A stretch of DNA of 42,581 nucleotides from an uncultured Collinsella sp. (GCA_902465015.1 CABQLK010000015.1:1-42581), one strand, 5' to 3'; positions 1-8,505 are shown, counted from the first letter of the stretch. Made by a program: numbers and translations. The notes: a model not told the origin generated them from the letters alone.

Positions 1-36
1 GGGAAGTGTCGACTTTATGCTGCCGTTTTTGTCGAT

Positions 37-279
37 TTAGATGTTACGGAATACAAGGTAGACGTAGTTCGCTCCCGCCCCGGTGGCGTCGGCGTAGGAG
101 CTCGCGTGGCTGCCGGGCTCGGGCGCGGGCGCCCACATGGCGACCTCAGGGTTGGGCAGCGCGCGTTCGGCGATCGAGCGCAGCGCCGACCCCCAGCCGG
201 CGTCGAGCAGGGCATTCCCGCCCAGGACGAGCGCTGCGGAGAGGAGGACGAGCACGGCGGCGAGCGGCCTCCTACGCAT
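37..279 (-). CDS. Small exported or membrane-anchored protein, last gene of the LanFEG-like operon
   Basis: 80 residues. An Arg-rich start (MRRR) is followed by one hydrophobic stretch at about residues 5-22, then a polar tail with an aromatic end (NYVYLVF). This fits a signal anchor or an uncleaved signal peptide. There is no lipobox cysteine, so it is probably not a lipoprotein. The ATG at 279 is chosen because GGGAGGG lies just upstream; the frame could extend to 327 but without such a site. The start lies inside the end of the upstream permease gene (8-nt overlap), so it is co-translated with the transporter. I do not recognise the family. By position it may be an accessory peptide of the transporter, but nothing in the sequence proves that. 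The G+C is as high as in the rest of the operon. Confidence 0.55.
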   Translation of the reverse strand: MRRRPLAAVLVLLSAALVLGGNALLDAGWGSALRSIAERALPNPEVAMWAPAPEPGSHASSYADATGAGANYVYLVFRNI

Positions 280-1087
280 CTGCCCTCCCGTCCTCGAAGC
301 GGCAGAACCAGGCGAGAAGGACGGCATCGGCTGCCAGGGCGAGCACGAGGCCAGCGAGCGCAGTCGTGAGGAGAGGGCCCGCCGCGCGTGCGGCGTCGAT
401 GAAGGCCTCCACCCCGAGCGACCCCAGGCGCGCGGGCCAGGCGAGCGGCACCCAGCTCAGGGGCGTCGCCAGGGCACCGGTGAGCTCGCCGGTCATGAGG
501 CCGTGCGCAAGTCCGCCCACTGAGAAGAACGCGAGGAGCATCCCCGCCGCGCCGGCGCCGATGGCGGCGTTGCGGCCGAGGCGCAGGGCCACGCCGAGCT
601 CCAGCGCGTAGAGGGGCAGGCTGCCCAGCACGATGCCCGCCCAGGCGGCCGCAAGCGGAGCGGGCCCGAGCGGCAGGCGCCCGGCGACGGCGAGCGCGGC
701 CCCGAACACGCCGAGCGCCACGGCCAGCGCGCCCGCGCTGAGCGCCGCAAGGGCGAGCAGCTTCGCCGCGACGGCGCGCCCGCGCGAGGGGACCGCCGTG
801 AGGTTGGCGAGGCGCCCGGCAGCGCGCTCCTCGTCCACGGAGAGCCCGCAGACGATGGCGGACATGAGCGGCATGAGGGCGCCGAGGAACTGGGCGTAGG
901 CGTCCGCGCCCAGCGCCGGGTCCCATCGGGTTACGGAGAAGTACTCGCCGCAGGCAAGACCGGCTGCCAGGCCGCAGACGAGGTGCACCGCCGTGAGCGG
1001 GGAGCGCGCCAGGCGCAGGGCCTCGGAGAGCAGGGCCCGCGGGAGAGTCATGCGCGGCGTCGGGTCGGAGAGTCGCGTCATGGCCAT
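272..1087 (-). CDS. Lantibiotic-protection ABC transporter permease, MutG/EpiG-like
   Basis: 271 residues with about six hydrophobic segments (roughly 32-48, 66-83, 105-136, 146-170, 172-190, 236-260). The loop after the second segment, DEERAAGRLANLTAVP at about residues 85-100, resembles the cytoplasmic loop of LanG permeases. LanFEG transporters move lanthionine peptides away from the membrane and give self-protection or resistance. The ATG at 1087 overlaps the TGA of the preceding permease by one base and has GGAG five bases upstream; an ATG six bases further in is also possible. It is the second of two permease genes behind one ATPase, as in LanF-LanE-LanG. Subtype and substrate cannot be told from sequence alone, and no lantibiotic structural gene is visible in the window. 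Confidence 0.8.
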   Translation of the reverse strand: MAMTRLSDPTPRMTLPRALLSEALRLARSPLTAVHLVCGLAAGLACGEYFSVTRWDPALGADAYAQFLGALMPLMSAIVCGLSVDEERAAGRLANLTAVPSRGRAVAAKLLALAALSAGALAVALGVFGAALAVAGRLPLGPAPLAAAWAGIVLGSLPLYALELGVALRLGRNAAIGAGAAGMLLAFFSVGGLAHGLMTGELTGALATPLSWVPLAWPARLGSLGVEAFIDAARAAGPLLTTALAGLVLALAADAVLLAWFCRFEDGRADA

Positions 1088-1853
1088 CACCTCTCCTCGG
1101 AGCGCGCGAACCAGGCCGCGCCCGCCGCCGTGAGCGCGGCGAACGCGAGCGCGCAGACCGCAAGGCCCGCCAGTGTGAGCATGCCGTCCGCCGCGAGCGC
1201 CCCGCCGAGCGCCATGTCCGCCGCGAGAGGCTCGCCGCTCGGCAGCACGGGGATGAAGCTCGTGGGGATGACCATGCTCGCCGACGGCGGAAAGAGCTGC
1301 GGCAGCGGAATCAGCGACCAGGCGAACCCACCCATGAGCTGCGCGGCGAGCGGGCAGAAGATGCCCGCGAGCATGCCGAGCCGCGCCGTGAGGAAGAGCC
1401 CTGCGGGGATCATCCACGCCGCGGTCACCGTGTTGACGAGCGCGCAGAGGAGCATCGTGAGCGTGCCCGCGGCCGTGAGGCCCTGCGAGGAGAACGCCGA
1501 GCCCGCGAGGTAGATGCCGAAGACCACGAGGTTCGAGAGCGTGCAGAGCGCGAGGCACCAGAGCGCCTTGGCCCACCAGGCGCGCCTAAGCGGGAAGCCC
1601 AGGCCCAGAAGCCCCCGCATCCGCGTGCGCGCGTCCGCCCGCGCGACGCAAGCCACCACGAGCGAGAGAGCCACGGGCAGGAAGAGCGCGTACCAGTAGT
1701 TCCACGCGCTGAAGATCTGCACGCCCCGGTAGGGCATCGCGCCGAGCAGCGGCATCGGCAGCGCCATGAGCACGGCCAGGCGAACCGGTGCCGCGTGGCG
1801 CGACTTCAGGGCCTCGGCGCGCAGGCCCGCGAGCAGGCCGCCTTTCTCGCCCG

Positions 1854-1857
<4 letters not shown>
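1087..1857 (-). CDS. Lantibiotic-protection ABC transporter permease, MutE/EpiE-like
   Basis: 256 residues and about six membrane segments. An aromatic patch with a following LP, WNYWYALFLP at residues 52-61, together with an N-terminal KSRHAAP segment, resembles LanE immunity permeases. It should pair with the permease at 272-1087 and the ATPase at 1854-2582 to form one transporter in the cytoplasmic membrane. Its ATG overlaps the ATPase stop codon (ATGA, 4 nt), which indicates translational coupling. The segment is very rich in G+C compared with genes right of 2.97 kb. General ABC-2 permease function is secure; the lantibiotic subtype rests on the three-gene order, the ATPase E-loop and these motifs. 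Confidence 0.8.
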
Positions 1858-2582
<725 letters not shown>

Positions 2583-2603
2583 GGGTTTATCCTTTCTCTT
2601 CCG

Positions 2604-2636
2604 GGCGCGCGGGCCGATTCACCGTGCCCGCGCGCC
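2604..2636 (-). promoter_or_regulatory. Leader inverted repeat before the ABC operon
   Basis: A perfect 11-bp inverted repeat, GGCGCGCGGGC (2604-2614) and GCCCGCGCGCC (2626-2636), surrounds an 11-nt loop. It lies about 20 bp upstream of the start codon at 2582, just before the ribosome binding site. In RNA it would be a very stable hairpin in the operon leader. There is no U-tract, so an operator or mRNA-stabilising or attenuating hairpin is more likely than a terminator. Confidence 0.45.
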
Positions 2637-2785
2637 TTACCTTTCGGGTTCAACATCCATGGTGGGGCGCGTTTCTAACGAAGCCGTAACGGCCGTTGGG
2701 CTCTTTTGGCGCCAGCCAATCTCGACCCGCACGCATTTGCTTAAAGCAACAACTTTCCCGATCGATGTAATCACCGAATCAAAAC

Positions 2786-2842
2786 GTGTACACCAGCCAC
2801 CAAAGATGCCGAAAAATGTCGCTTTTGGAGGCTGGTGTACAC
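2786..2842. repeat. Long inverted repeat (GTGTACACCAGCC arms)
   Basis: GTGTACACCAGCC (2786-2798) is perfectly complementary to GGCTGGTGTACAC (2830-2842). Pairing continues inward with one mismatch to 19 bp and leaves a loop of about 20 nt. GTGTACAC is itself a palindrome. The element lies in the 388-bp gene-free stretch 2583-2970 between the divergent ABC operon and the cls-like gene. It has no T-run and no ORF. It could be a structured RNA, a dispersed repeat or a large operator. Confidence 0.6.
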
Positions 2843-2851
2843 AAATGCAGA

Positions 2852-2910
2852 ATCCAGCGCAGCCCAGAGGCGCCATCCATATGTCTGGACTCTCTATGGC
2901 TGCGCTGGAT
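2852..2910 (+). promoter_or_regulatory. Inverted repeat overlapping the putative -35 region of the cls-like gene
   Basis: ATCCAGCGCAGCC (2852-2864) is perfectly complementary to GGCTGCGCTGGAT (2898-2910), a 13-bp arm pair with a 33-nt loop. The right arm overlaps a weak -35-like TGGATA at 2906-2911 that precedes TATAGT (2929-2934) by 17 bp. Either a hairpin or an operator is possible. I see nothing else in 2583-2970. Confidence 0.45.
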
Positions 2911-2934
2911 AGACATCGCCGGAACGGGTATAGT
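2906..2934 (+). promoter_or_regulatory. Putative promoter for the cls-like/FHA/merR genes
   Basis: The -10-like TATAGT (2929-2934) lies 17 bp after TGGATA (2906-2911). It sits 36 bp upstream of the GTG start at 2971. The -35 is weak. Confidence 0.35.
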
Positions 2935-2970
2935 ATCGAAAGTTTTGTCGTTAACCAGCGGGGGAGTCCT

Positions 2971-3675
2971 GTGGGCATCAAAAAGAAGATCAAAAAGGAG
3001 CTTATCGGCACTTCCGATTACCCGTCGAATAAGATCTTTACAATCTCCAATTTCATCACCTTTACGCGCCTGATCCTCACCCTGGTATTTCTGTACCTGT
3101 TTGTGACGGATAACAACCGTGTCATCGCCATCGTTATCTACGCCGTTGCCGCCTCCACCGACTGGATGGACGGTCAGATCGCCCGCATGACTAAGACGGT
3201 CTCGTGGCTCGGCAAGGTCATGGATCCCATTTGCGACCGTGCGCTGCTGTTCACCGGCGTACTTGGACTGGTGGTCCGCGGAGAGCTGCCCATCTGGGTC
3301 TGCGTACTCATTATTGGCCGCGACATCTATCTGGGCATCGGCACGCTTATCGTGCGTCATTATCACCGTCGCCCCATCGATGTGGTCTTTCCCGGAAAGA
3401 TTGCCACGGCGCTGCTCATGACCGGCTTCTCACTCATGCTGCTCGGTTTCCCCGTTATTGACGGCCTGCACCTTTTATCTTCAACCCTTACGGCCTTCCC
3501 GGGCCTCAACGGAAGCTCGGTGCCCCTCGGCATCTTCTTTGTGTACGGCGGCGTGATCTTCTCCATGCTCACGGCTGTCATCTACTCCATTAAGGGCGGA
3601 GTGGCCATTAAACAGGCTCTCGCGCATCCCGAGGACGAGGACATCGACTTTCTGAACCCTGAAATCGAAGACTGA
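2971..3675 (+). CDS. CDP-alcohol phosphatidyltransferase, cardiolipin-synthase-like (PgsA2-like)
   Basis: 234 residues, integral membrane. The complete family signature D-x2-DG-x2-AR-x8-G-x3-D-x3-D is present at residues 64-89 (D64, D67, G68, A71, R72, G81, D85, D89). These residues bind metal and the CDP-lipid. Hydrophobic segments lie near 27-46, 52-62, 91-128, 142-165 and 184-206. The GTG at 2971 is preferred because GGGGGAG is just upstream and the conserved protein begins here. A second member, the canonical PgsA, lies at 23951-24589, so this copy is more likely an actinobacterial-type cardiolipin synthase or PgsA2 that joins CDP-diacylglycerol to a lipid head-group alcohol. The acceptor is inferred, not shown. 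The FHA and MerR genes follow, an order also seen around pgsA2-garA-Rv1828 in Mycobacterium. Confidence 0.8.
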   Translation: MGIKKKIKKELIGTSDYPSNKIFTISNFITFTRLILTLVFLYLFVTDNNRVIAIVIYAVAASTDWMDGQIARMTKTVSWLGKVMDPICDRALLFTGVLGLVVRGELPIWVCVLIIGRDIYLGIGTLIVRHYHRRPIDVVFPGKIATALLMTGFSLMLLGFPVIDGLHLLSSTLTAFPGLNGSSVPLGIFFVYGGVIFSMLTAVIYSIKGGVAIKQALAHPEDEDIDFLNPEIED

Positions 3676-3741
3676 TTCGTTGGGGTATGATTACGTACGG
3701 TTCATTATTTGCGGCACGTCCGCGATAAGTTAGGGGTTGTC

Positions 3742-4176
3742 ATGGACAACATGGTTAACAATATGTCTCAGAATGATAAGACTGCTGACGCTACCTGCGT
3801 ATTCCGCGTGCCTTCAAGCGACGTCACCGTTCCCGACCTCATGGCCAACGTGCGCATCACCGCCCCCGTTCTGTCCATCGTCAAGGGTCCGCAGACTGGT
3901 GCCGCTTTTGAGCTCGAGGACGACGTGACCACCATCGGCCGCGATCCTGCAAACGGCATCTTCCTCAACGACATGACTGTTTCGCGCAGCCACGCGCGCA
4001 TTATTCGCGAGGGCCTCGGCGCTCGCATCGAGGACTTGGGCTCACTCAATGGCACCTGGGTCGACGGTGCCATCGTCAATGCAGCCCCGCTGCACGACGG
4101 TTCTTCCGTCCAGATCGGTACGTTTACGCTCATCTACCACGAGAGCACGCCGGAGCGCATCGAAACCGGTGAGTAG
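3742..4176 (+). CDS. FHA-domain protein, GarA/OdhI-like
   Basis: 144 residues. The FHA domain spans about 43-133, with the phosphothreonine-binding signature IGRDPANG (R67), VSRSHARI (81-88) and LGSLNGTWVDG (99-109). The N-terminal tail contains DATCVFR at 16-22, which closely resembles the ETTSVFR segment of GarA and OdhI. There, a Ser/Thr kinase phosphorylates the threonine and the tail then binds the protein's own FHA domain. Here Thr18 is the matching site. GarA/OdhI proteins control 2-oxoglutarate and glutamate enzymes; that role is inferred. The ATG at 3742 has AGGGG five bases upstream. The merR gene starts three bases after its stop, so the pair is co-translated. No kinase gene is in the window. 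Confidence 0.85.
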   Translation: MDNMVNNMSQNDKTADATCVFRVPSSDVTVPDLMANVRITAPVLSIVKGPQTGAAFELEDDVTTIGRDPANGIFLNDMTVSRSHARIIREGLGARIEDLGSLNGTWVDGAIVNAAPLHDGSSVQIGTFTLIYHESTPERIETGE

Positions 4177-4179
4177 GGC

Positions 4180-5058
4180 ATGGCCGAACGCAACTATCTG
4201 AGTATCGGCCAAGTCGTCAACCTACTTCGAGGCGCATACCCCGATCTTTCGAACTCAAAAATTAGATTTCTAGAGGATGAGGGGCTCATTACCCCTCATC
4301 GTACGCCTAAGGGATACCGTCAGTACTCCAAGGAGGACGTTGATCGCCTGGAGGTCATTCTGCATCTGCAGAAGACTCGCTACATGCCGCTCAACGTGAT
4401 TAAGCAGCGCTTGGAAAACGCCACGGACCTGTCAACGCTCGCCTACGAGGTGGGCTTGCTGTCCGATGTTCCGCTCAAGACGGAGCCCAAGGAGACTAAG
4501 CAAAAGCTGCATCCCATCGAGACCATTCCCGATATGCTGGGCGTCGAGATTTCGTTTATCCGCTCGCTCGCCGAGAACGACCTCATTCGTATCATCAAGA
4601 GTCCACAGAATCGTGAGCTCGTCGATGGTCGCGATTTTCCGATCATCCGCTACTGCTCCGAGCTGTCACGCTTCCATATCGAGCCGCGCAACCTGCGTCA
4701 GTACGTGTCTTCCGCCAACCGCGAGTCCTCGATGTTTGAGCAGGTGCTCGTGAGCATGCTCGGAATGGATACCTCCGATGACGAGCGCGACGCCAAGCTC
4801 GAGCGTGCGTTTAAGAAGCTTCACGACCTGACGGAGGGCGTGCACACCGCGCTGCTCAAGAACCGCGTTTTTGAGTCGCTCAACGCCGTGGTCGAAGACG
4901 CCGATATCGATGCACTCGATGAGGAAATCACTCGCTCCGAGTCCACCAAGGCCAAAAACGAAGAGACTGCCGTGCCGGCTTCGCACGAGGATTCTCTCGT
5001 AAAGCCGCTCAAGGTCGTCGCCCCTTCGCAATCCGGCACCGCCACCGCAGGCAAATAA
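4180..5058 (+). CDS. MerR-family transcriptional regulator (Rv1828-like)
   Basis: 292 residues. An N-terminal winged-helix MerR domain covers about 5-75, including KIRFLEDEGLI (27-37) and GYRQYSKEDV (45-54). A long C-terminal region has predicted helices and an acidic, low-complexity tail. It lacks the metal-binding cysteines of classical MerR sensors. Length and the FHA neighbour match the MerR protein found next to garA in mycobacteria (Rv1828), whose ligand is not established. It begins three bases after the FHA stop, so the two are probably one operon with the upstream phosphatidyltransferase. Targets cannot be deduced. Confidence 0.85.
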   Translation: MAERNYLSIGQVVNLLRGAYPDLSNSKIRFLEDEGLITPHRTPKGYRQYSKEDVDRLEVILHLQKTRYMPLNVIKQRLENATDLSTLAYEVGLLSDVPLKTEPKETKQKLHPIETIPDMLGVEISFIRSLAENDLIRIIKSPQNRELVDGRDFPIIRYCSELSRFHIEPRNLRQYVSSANRESSMFEQVLVSMLGMDTSDDERDAKLERAFKKLHDLTEGVHTALLKNRVFESLNAVVEDADIDALDEEITRSESTKAKNEETAVPASHEDSLVKPLKVVAPSQSGTATAGK

Positions 5059-5098
5059 CAGCTGCCGCTTATCCGGCAACCCATTGAAAGGTCATGCA

Positions 5099-5629
5099 AT
5101 GTACGACTTCGTATCTCAAATCGTCGACATCCCCGACTATCCCGAGCCCGGAGTCATCTTCAAAGACATCACGCCGCTCTTTGGCAATCCCGAGGCGCTC
5201 AAAGCCATGACCGATGCCCTCGCCGAGCACTTTGCCGACATGGGAATCACCAAGGTCGTGGGTCCCGAGGCTCGCGGCTTTATGGTTGGCGTACCGGTGG
5301 CTGTAGCCCTTGGCGCTGGCTTTGTTCCCGCACGTAAACCGGGCAAGCTGCCGCGTGAGACCGTAAGCCAGAGCTACGAGCTCGAGTACGGCACCGATTC
5401 AATTGAGATCCATGCCGACGCTATCAGCTCTAAAGATACCGTGTTGATTCTGGACGACTTAGTCGCGACGGGCGGAACCGTCGAGGCAACAGGTAAACTG
5501 GTGCGAGATATGGGCGCAAAGCTTGTCGGTTACGGTTGTATCCTTGAGCTTGCGTTTCTCAACCCGCGCGAGAAGCTCACGCCGTCTAATGACGATGTAG
5601 AGCTCTTTAGTCTGGTGACGGTGGACTAG
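5099..5629 (+). CDS. apt: Adenine phosphoribosyltransferase
   Basis: 176 residues, the usual size for Apt. The enzyme makes AMP from adenine and PRPP in cytosolic purine salvage. The PRPP-binding motif VLILDDLVATGGT lies at 115-127, and the N-terminal IPDYPEPGVIFKDITPL (11-27) is typical. The ATG at 5099 is preceded by GAAAGG with good spacing; the upstream TTG at 5084 in the same frame has no such site. It follows the MerR gene by 40 bp on the same strand. A second salvage gene, hpt, lies at 38916-39464. Confidence 0.95.
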   Translation: MYDFVSQIVDIPDYPEPGVIFKDITPLFGNPEALKAMTDALAEHFADMGITKVVGPEARGFMVGVPVAVALGAGFVPARKPGKLPRETVSQSYELEYGTDSIEIHADAISSKDTVLILDDLVATGGTVEATGKLVRDMGAKLVGYGCILELAFLNPREKLTPSNDDVELFSLVTVD

Positions 5630-5661
5630 CCGTTACCCTTAGTTACTGGAAAGGAAGCTAC

Positions 5662-6789
5662 ATGCGCACAGCAAACACGCACAAAAACATGGCACGCTGC
5701 GCTGCTACGGCAACCCTCGCTTGTGTTTTGGGCTTGGGCCTCGCGGCTCCTGCCTACGCCGATACCGCATCCGACCTTGCCGCTGCTCGTACTAAGCTCG
5801 AGCAGATCGGCACCCAAACCCAGCAGATTTACGATGAGCTCGCCACGCAGACGCAGGCACTCGATCAGACTGCCGGCGAGATCACGCAAAAGCAGCAGGA
5901 GATCGCCGATGGTCAGGCCAAGCTCTCGACCTATGTCGCCGGCGAGTACAAAACCGGCGGTCTGAGCCTACTTCAGGTTCTGACGGGTGTCGATGACCTG
6001 AGCGATATGCTCAACCGTTTGTTCTACTACGGCAAAGTTTCCGATAAGCAGGCTCAGACCATTCAAGAGGTCAAGGAGCTTAAGCAGCAGCTCACCGATA
6101 AGCAGGCCGAGCAGGAGAAGAACGTCGCCACCACGCAAAAGAAGGTCGACGAGCTTAACGCCCAGCAGGCTGAAGCACAGAACGTCGTAAACTCCCTGGA
6201 TTCGCAGCTGCAAGCCGAGCTTGCCGCCGAGGCCGAGGCCAACGCCGCACTGCAGGCTGGCATCAACGCCAGCACCGCCGAGAAGGCCACGGTGAGCAAC
6301 GAGACTGCTGGTACGACCGAGAACACCAACAACGGTGGCCAGACCAGCAATAACAACAACCAGGGCGGCAACACTCCGGCTCCTACGCCGGCACCTGCTC
6401 CGACGCCGCAGCCCTCAACGCCCGCTCCGGCTCCGACGCCTTCTGCTCCGAGCCAGTCTGTTGATGGCGGTTCTGTTGTCTCGCGTGCATACAGTAAGCT
6501 TGGTTGCGCTTATTCCTGGGGCGGAATTGGCCCGAACAGCTTCGACTGCTCTGGTTTTGTTAGCTATTGTCTCACTGGTCGCTATTGCCGCCTGGGCACC
6601 ACGGGCACCTTTATGGGCTGGACGCGTGTGTCCGATCCGCAGCCCGGTGACGTTGTTGTCAACTCGTACCACACCGGCATTTACATCGGTGGTGGTCAGA
6701 TGATTCATGCTTCCGACTACAACACGGGTGTTATCATCAGCTCCGTTGCCGCCGGCATGAACAATAACTACATCTTCGTGCGTTACTAA
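5662..6789 (+). CDS. Secreted NlpC/P60 peptidoglycan hydrolase with coiled-coil domain
   Basis: 375 residues. The signal peptide ends at about residue 33 (AYA|DT). A long coiled coil (about 35-205) resembles the PcsB/RipA N-terminal region. Next comes an Asn/Gly-rich then Pro/Ala/Thr-rich linker (about 215-265), then an NlpC/P60 domain (270-375) with the catalytic FDCSGFV cysteine (C296), HTGIYIG histidine (H337) and a second His (H349). Such enzymes cut D-Glu-to-diamino-acid bonds in peptidoglycan during cell separation; the coiled coil usually restrains the active site until a divisome partner binds. AAAGGAAG precedes the ATG. A terminator follows at 6813-6850. Confidence 0.9.
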   Translation: MRTANTHKNMARCAATATLACVLGLGLAAPAYADTASDLAAARTKLEQIGTQTQQIYDELATQTQALDQTAGEITQKQQEIADGQAKLSTYVAGEYKTGGLSLLQVLTGVDDLSDMLNRLFYYGKVSDKQAQTIQEVKELKQQLTDKQAEQEKNVATTQKKVDELNAQQAEAQNVVNSLDSQLQAELAAEAEANAALQAGINASTAEKATVSNETAGTTENTNNGGQTSNNNNQGGNTPAPTPAPAPTPQPSTPAPAPTPSAPSQSVDGGSVVSRAYSKLGCAYSWGGIGPNSFDCSGFVSYCLTGRYCRLGTTGTFMGWTRVSDPQPGDVVVNSYHTGIYIGGGQMIHASDYNTGVIISSVAAGMNNNYIFVRY

Positions 6790-6812
6790 GTTTTCAGATA
6801 AAGCAAACGGAT

Positions 6813-6850
6813 ATGGACCTCGTGGCTTTGAGTCATGGGGTCCATTATTT
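6813..6850 (+). terminator. Rho-independent terminator after the NlpC/P60 gene
   Basis: ATGGACC (from 6813) pairs with GGTCCAT (to 6845). The stem continues inward through G-U pairs to about 15 bp around a TTG loop and is followed by a T-rich ATTTTG. Confidence 0.8.
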
Positions 6851-6867
6851 TGCCTTTCGTGCAGGCC

Positions 6868-6894
6868 GCTATCTAGTTTTGAATACTAGATAGC
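6868..6894. promoter_or_regulatory. Palindromic operator upstream of degV
   Basis: GCTATCTAGT (6868-6877) and ACTAGATAGC (6885-6894) form a perfect 10-bp inverted repeat with a 7-bp spacer. The centre is about 40 bp upstream of the degV -10 box. The half-sites ATCTAG/CTAGAT recur in the promoter region of the neighbouring DUF1836 regulator (8538-8550), so that protein is the obvious candidate binder (inference). Confidence 0.55.
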
Positions 6895-6918
6895 CACCCA
6901 ATCGGTCTGCAAGATGGC

Positions 6919-6924
6919 TATAAT
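6919..6924 (+). promoter_or_regulatory. degV -10 box (TATAAT)
   Basis: A consensus TATAAT lies 30 bp upstream of the degV ATG. I see no good -35 at the normal distance, which is compatible with activator dependence from the palindrome at 6868-6894. Confidence 0.55.
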
Positions 6925-6953
6925 TGTATGGGAACAATTAGAAAGGACCCTCT

Positions 6954-7820
6954 ATGAGCTGGGCACTTATCTCAGATTCAAGCTGCAACCTCCGCGATTG
7001 GCAACCGACCGCGCCCCATACCACCTTTGCATTTGCGCCCCTCAAAATTCGAGTGGGGGAGCGTGAATTCGTCGATGACCTTTCGCTCGATGTGCATGAG
7101 CTCAACTGCGCTGTTCAGGCGGAGACGAACGCTTCTTCGAGCGCTTGCCCCAGCGTAGGGGAGTGGGCCGAGCTCTTCAAATTGGCAGACAAGACCATCT
7201 GCATGCCGATCTCTGAGGGCGTGTCGGGCAGCTACAACGCGGCAGCCACGGCTCGCGATATGGTTCTTGCCGAGGAGCCCGACCGACAGATTCATCTAGT
7301 CAATTCACGCGCAGCTGGCGGCAAAATGGACCTCATTTTCTTGCTGTTCGACCGCTATCTTGCAAGCAATCCGGATGTCTCATTCGAGGACGCTTGCGCA
7401 TACTTCGATAGCCTTGAGCAGAACAGCAAAATCCTCTTCAGCTTGTGCAATTACGAAAACCTGGCCAAAGCCGGACGTATCCCTAAGGCAGCCGGCGTCA
7501 TTGCCAACAAGCTCAATATCCGCATTTTGGGCACGGCGAGCGAGGCCGGTAAAATCGAACTCGTCGGGCACACGCGTGGCGAAAAGAAGATGCTCAACAA
7601 GATCATCGATACCATGGAAGCCGAGGGTTTTACGGGCGGCGAGGTCGTCATCGATCACGTTGAGAACGAAGCTGGAGCCCAGGCGCTTACTGACCGCATA
7701 GTCGAGCATTGGCCCGGCTCCAAGACCATCATCATGCCCTGCAACGGCCTGGATTCCTATTACGCCGAAATGCACGGCCTGATCATCGGCTACGGCATGG
7801 GCGTAGCTTCGGGCAAATAA
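6954..7820 (+). CDS. DegV-family fatty-acid-binding protein
   Basis: 288 residues. The N-terminal DSSCNL (8-13) and the central ISEGVSGSYNAA segment, plus a C-terminal domain ending in GLIIGYGMG, are typical of DegV/FakB proteins. These are soluble carriers that hold one fatty acid for phosphorylation by a FakA kinase, so exogenous fatty acids can enter phospholipid synthesis. No fakA is in the window, and the lipid ligand is inferred from the family. The ATG at 6954 has GAAAGGA seven bases upstream. It is a single-gene unit with its own -10 box and a strong terminator at 7841-7884, and it faces the DUF1836 regulator. Confidence 0.88.
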   Translation: MSWALISDSSCNLRDWQPTAPHTTFAFAPLKIRVGEREFVDDLSLDVHELNCAVQAETNASSSACPSVGEWAELFKLADKTICMPISEGVSGSYNAAATARDMVLAEEPDRQIHLVNSRAAGGKMDLIFLLFDRYLASNPDVSFEDACAYFDSLEQNSKILFSLCNYENLAKAGRIPKAAGVIANKLNIRILGTASEAGKIELVGHTRGEKKMLNKIIDTMEAEGFTGGEVVIDHVENEAGAQALTDRIVEHWPGSKTIIMPCNGLDSYYAEMHGLIIGYGMGVASGK

Positions 7821-7840
7821 AGTCCAACCAAGCAAAAATA

Positions 7841-7884
7841 TGGGCGGGACAAAGCGACAGATGGCTCTTTGTCCCGCCCATTTT
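7841..7884. terminator. Bidirectional terminator between degV and the DUF1836 gene
   Basis: A perfect 14-bp stem, TGGGCGGGACAAAG (7841-7854) with CTTTGTCCCGCCCA (7867-7880), is flanked by AAAATA on the left and TTTTAT on the right. It can therefore stop transcripts from both convergent genes. Confidence 0.9.
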
Positions 7885-7893
7885 ATACGTCGG

Positions 7894-8505
7894 CTAGCTA
7901 TTAAACCCGTTAAACTTGAGATAGCTCATCAAGTAAGCCTTCGAAACAAAGGATGAAACCGCGCTGCGCACAAGCAGCGACTCACGCGTCACCTGATGCG
8001 CCGTATCGGGAACCGGTGTCTGCTCGACGGAAAACGCCGAACGAATCGATGCCTCGAGCTGATCGACCACATAATCGAAGGCCGTCGGGGCATCGTAGCT
8101 CAAACGCTGAATGTTAAAGAGTGCCTGCACCGCAGCAATAGGTAGCACCTGCTTAAAGATGCAGATAGCAATCAGACGGGCAATCTGCTCGCGGCCATAT
8201 TGCTTTTTGACCGGAGCAGGCACCAGGCCGACCTTCACGTAGTTGTTGATCATCGATGGCGTAATGACGGGCTGCTCAACGCAAATGGACAGCGGCTCCA
8301 TCCACAGCGCAACATACTCAATAACCTGGTCGCGGTAGAGCGTCACATTGGGCAACTGGTTATAGCGCGGCAGGCTCAACGTATTAAGTTTGAGCACGAT
8401 ATCGGACTGAATAAATGCATCGGGCAGCACAGTGGGCTGAATATCCTCAGGCTTAATGCTGACCGACGAATCAGACATCGGAATAACGTGTTTAACGTGG
8501 TTCAT
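7894..8505 (-). CDS. DUF1836-family HTH regulator
   Basis: 203 residues, cytosolic. The middle part (about 76-145: VITPSMINNYVKVGLVPAPV, then YGREQIARLIAICIFKQVLPI) has the MerR-like winged-helix layout seen in DUF1836 proteins. The function of the family is not established. The ATG at 8505 has GGAGGA five bases upstream. Its promoter region contains CTAGATTATCTAG (8538-8550), matching the palindrome upstream of convergent degV, which suggests autoregulation and control of degV. The C-terminal third shows no recognisable domain. No ligand can be proposed from sequence. Confidence 0.75.
   Translation of the reverse strand: MNHVKHVIPMSDSSVSIKPEDIQPTVLPDAFIQSDIVLKLNTLSLPRYNQLPNVTLYRDQVIEYVALWMEPLSICVEQPVITPSMINNYVKVGLVPAPVKKQYGREQIARLIAICIFKQVLPIAAVQALFNIQRLSYDAPTAFDYVVDQLEASIRSAFSVEQTPVPDTAHQVTRESLLVRSAVSSFVSKAYLMSYLKFNGFNS

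Noticed and set aside
272..1576. Long reading of the second ABC permease starting at 1576
   Set aside because: The extension overlaps the first permease in another frame and has no conserved sequence. The coupled ATG at 1087 with GGAG fits better.
6340..6460. Pro/Ala/Thr codon repeats in the NlpC/P60 gene as a mobile or regulatory repeat
   Set aside because: They encode a normal flexible wall-spanning linker in a secreted hydrolase.
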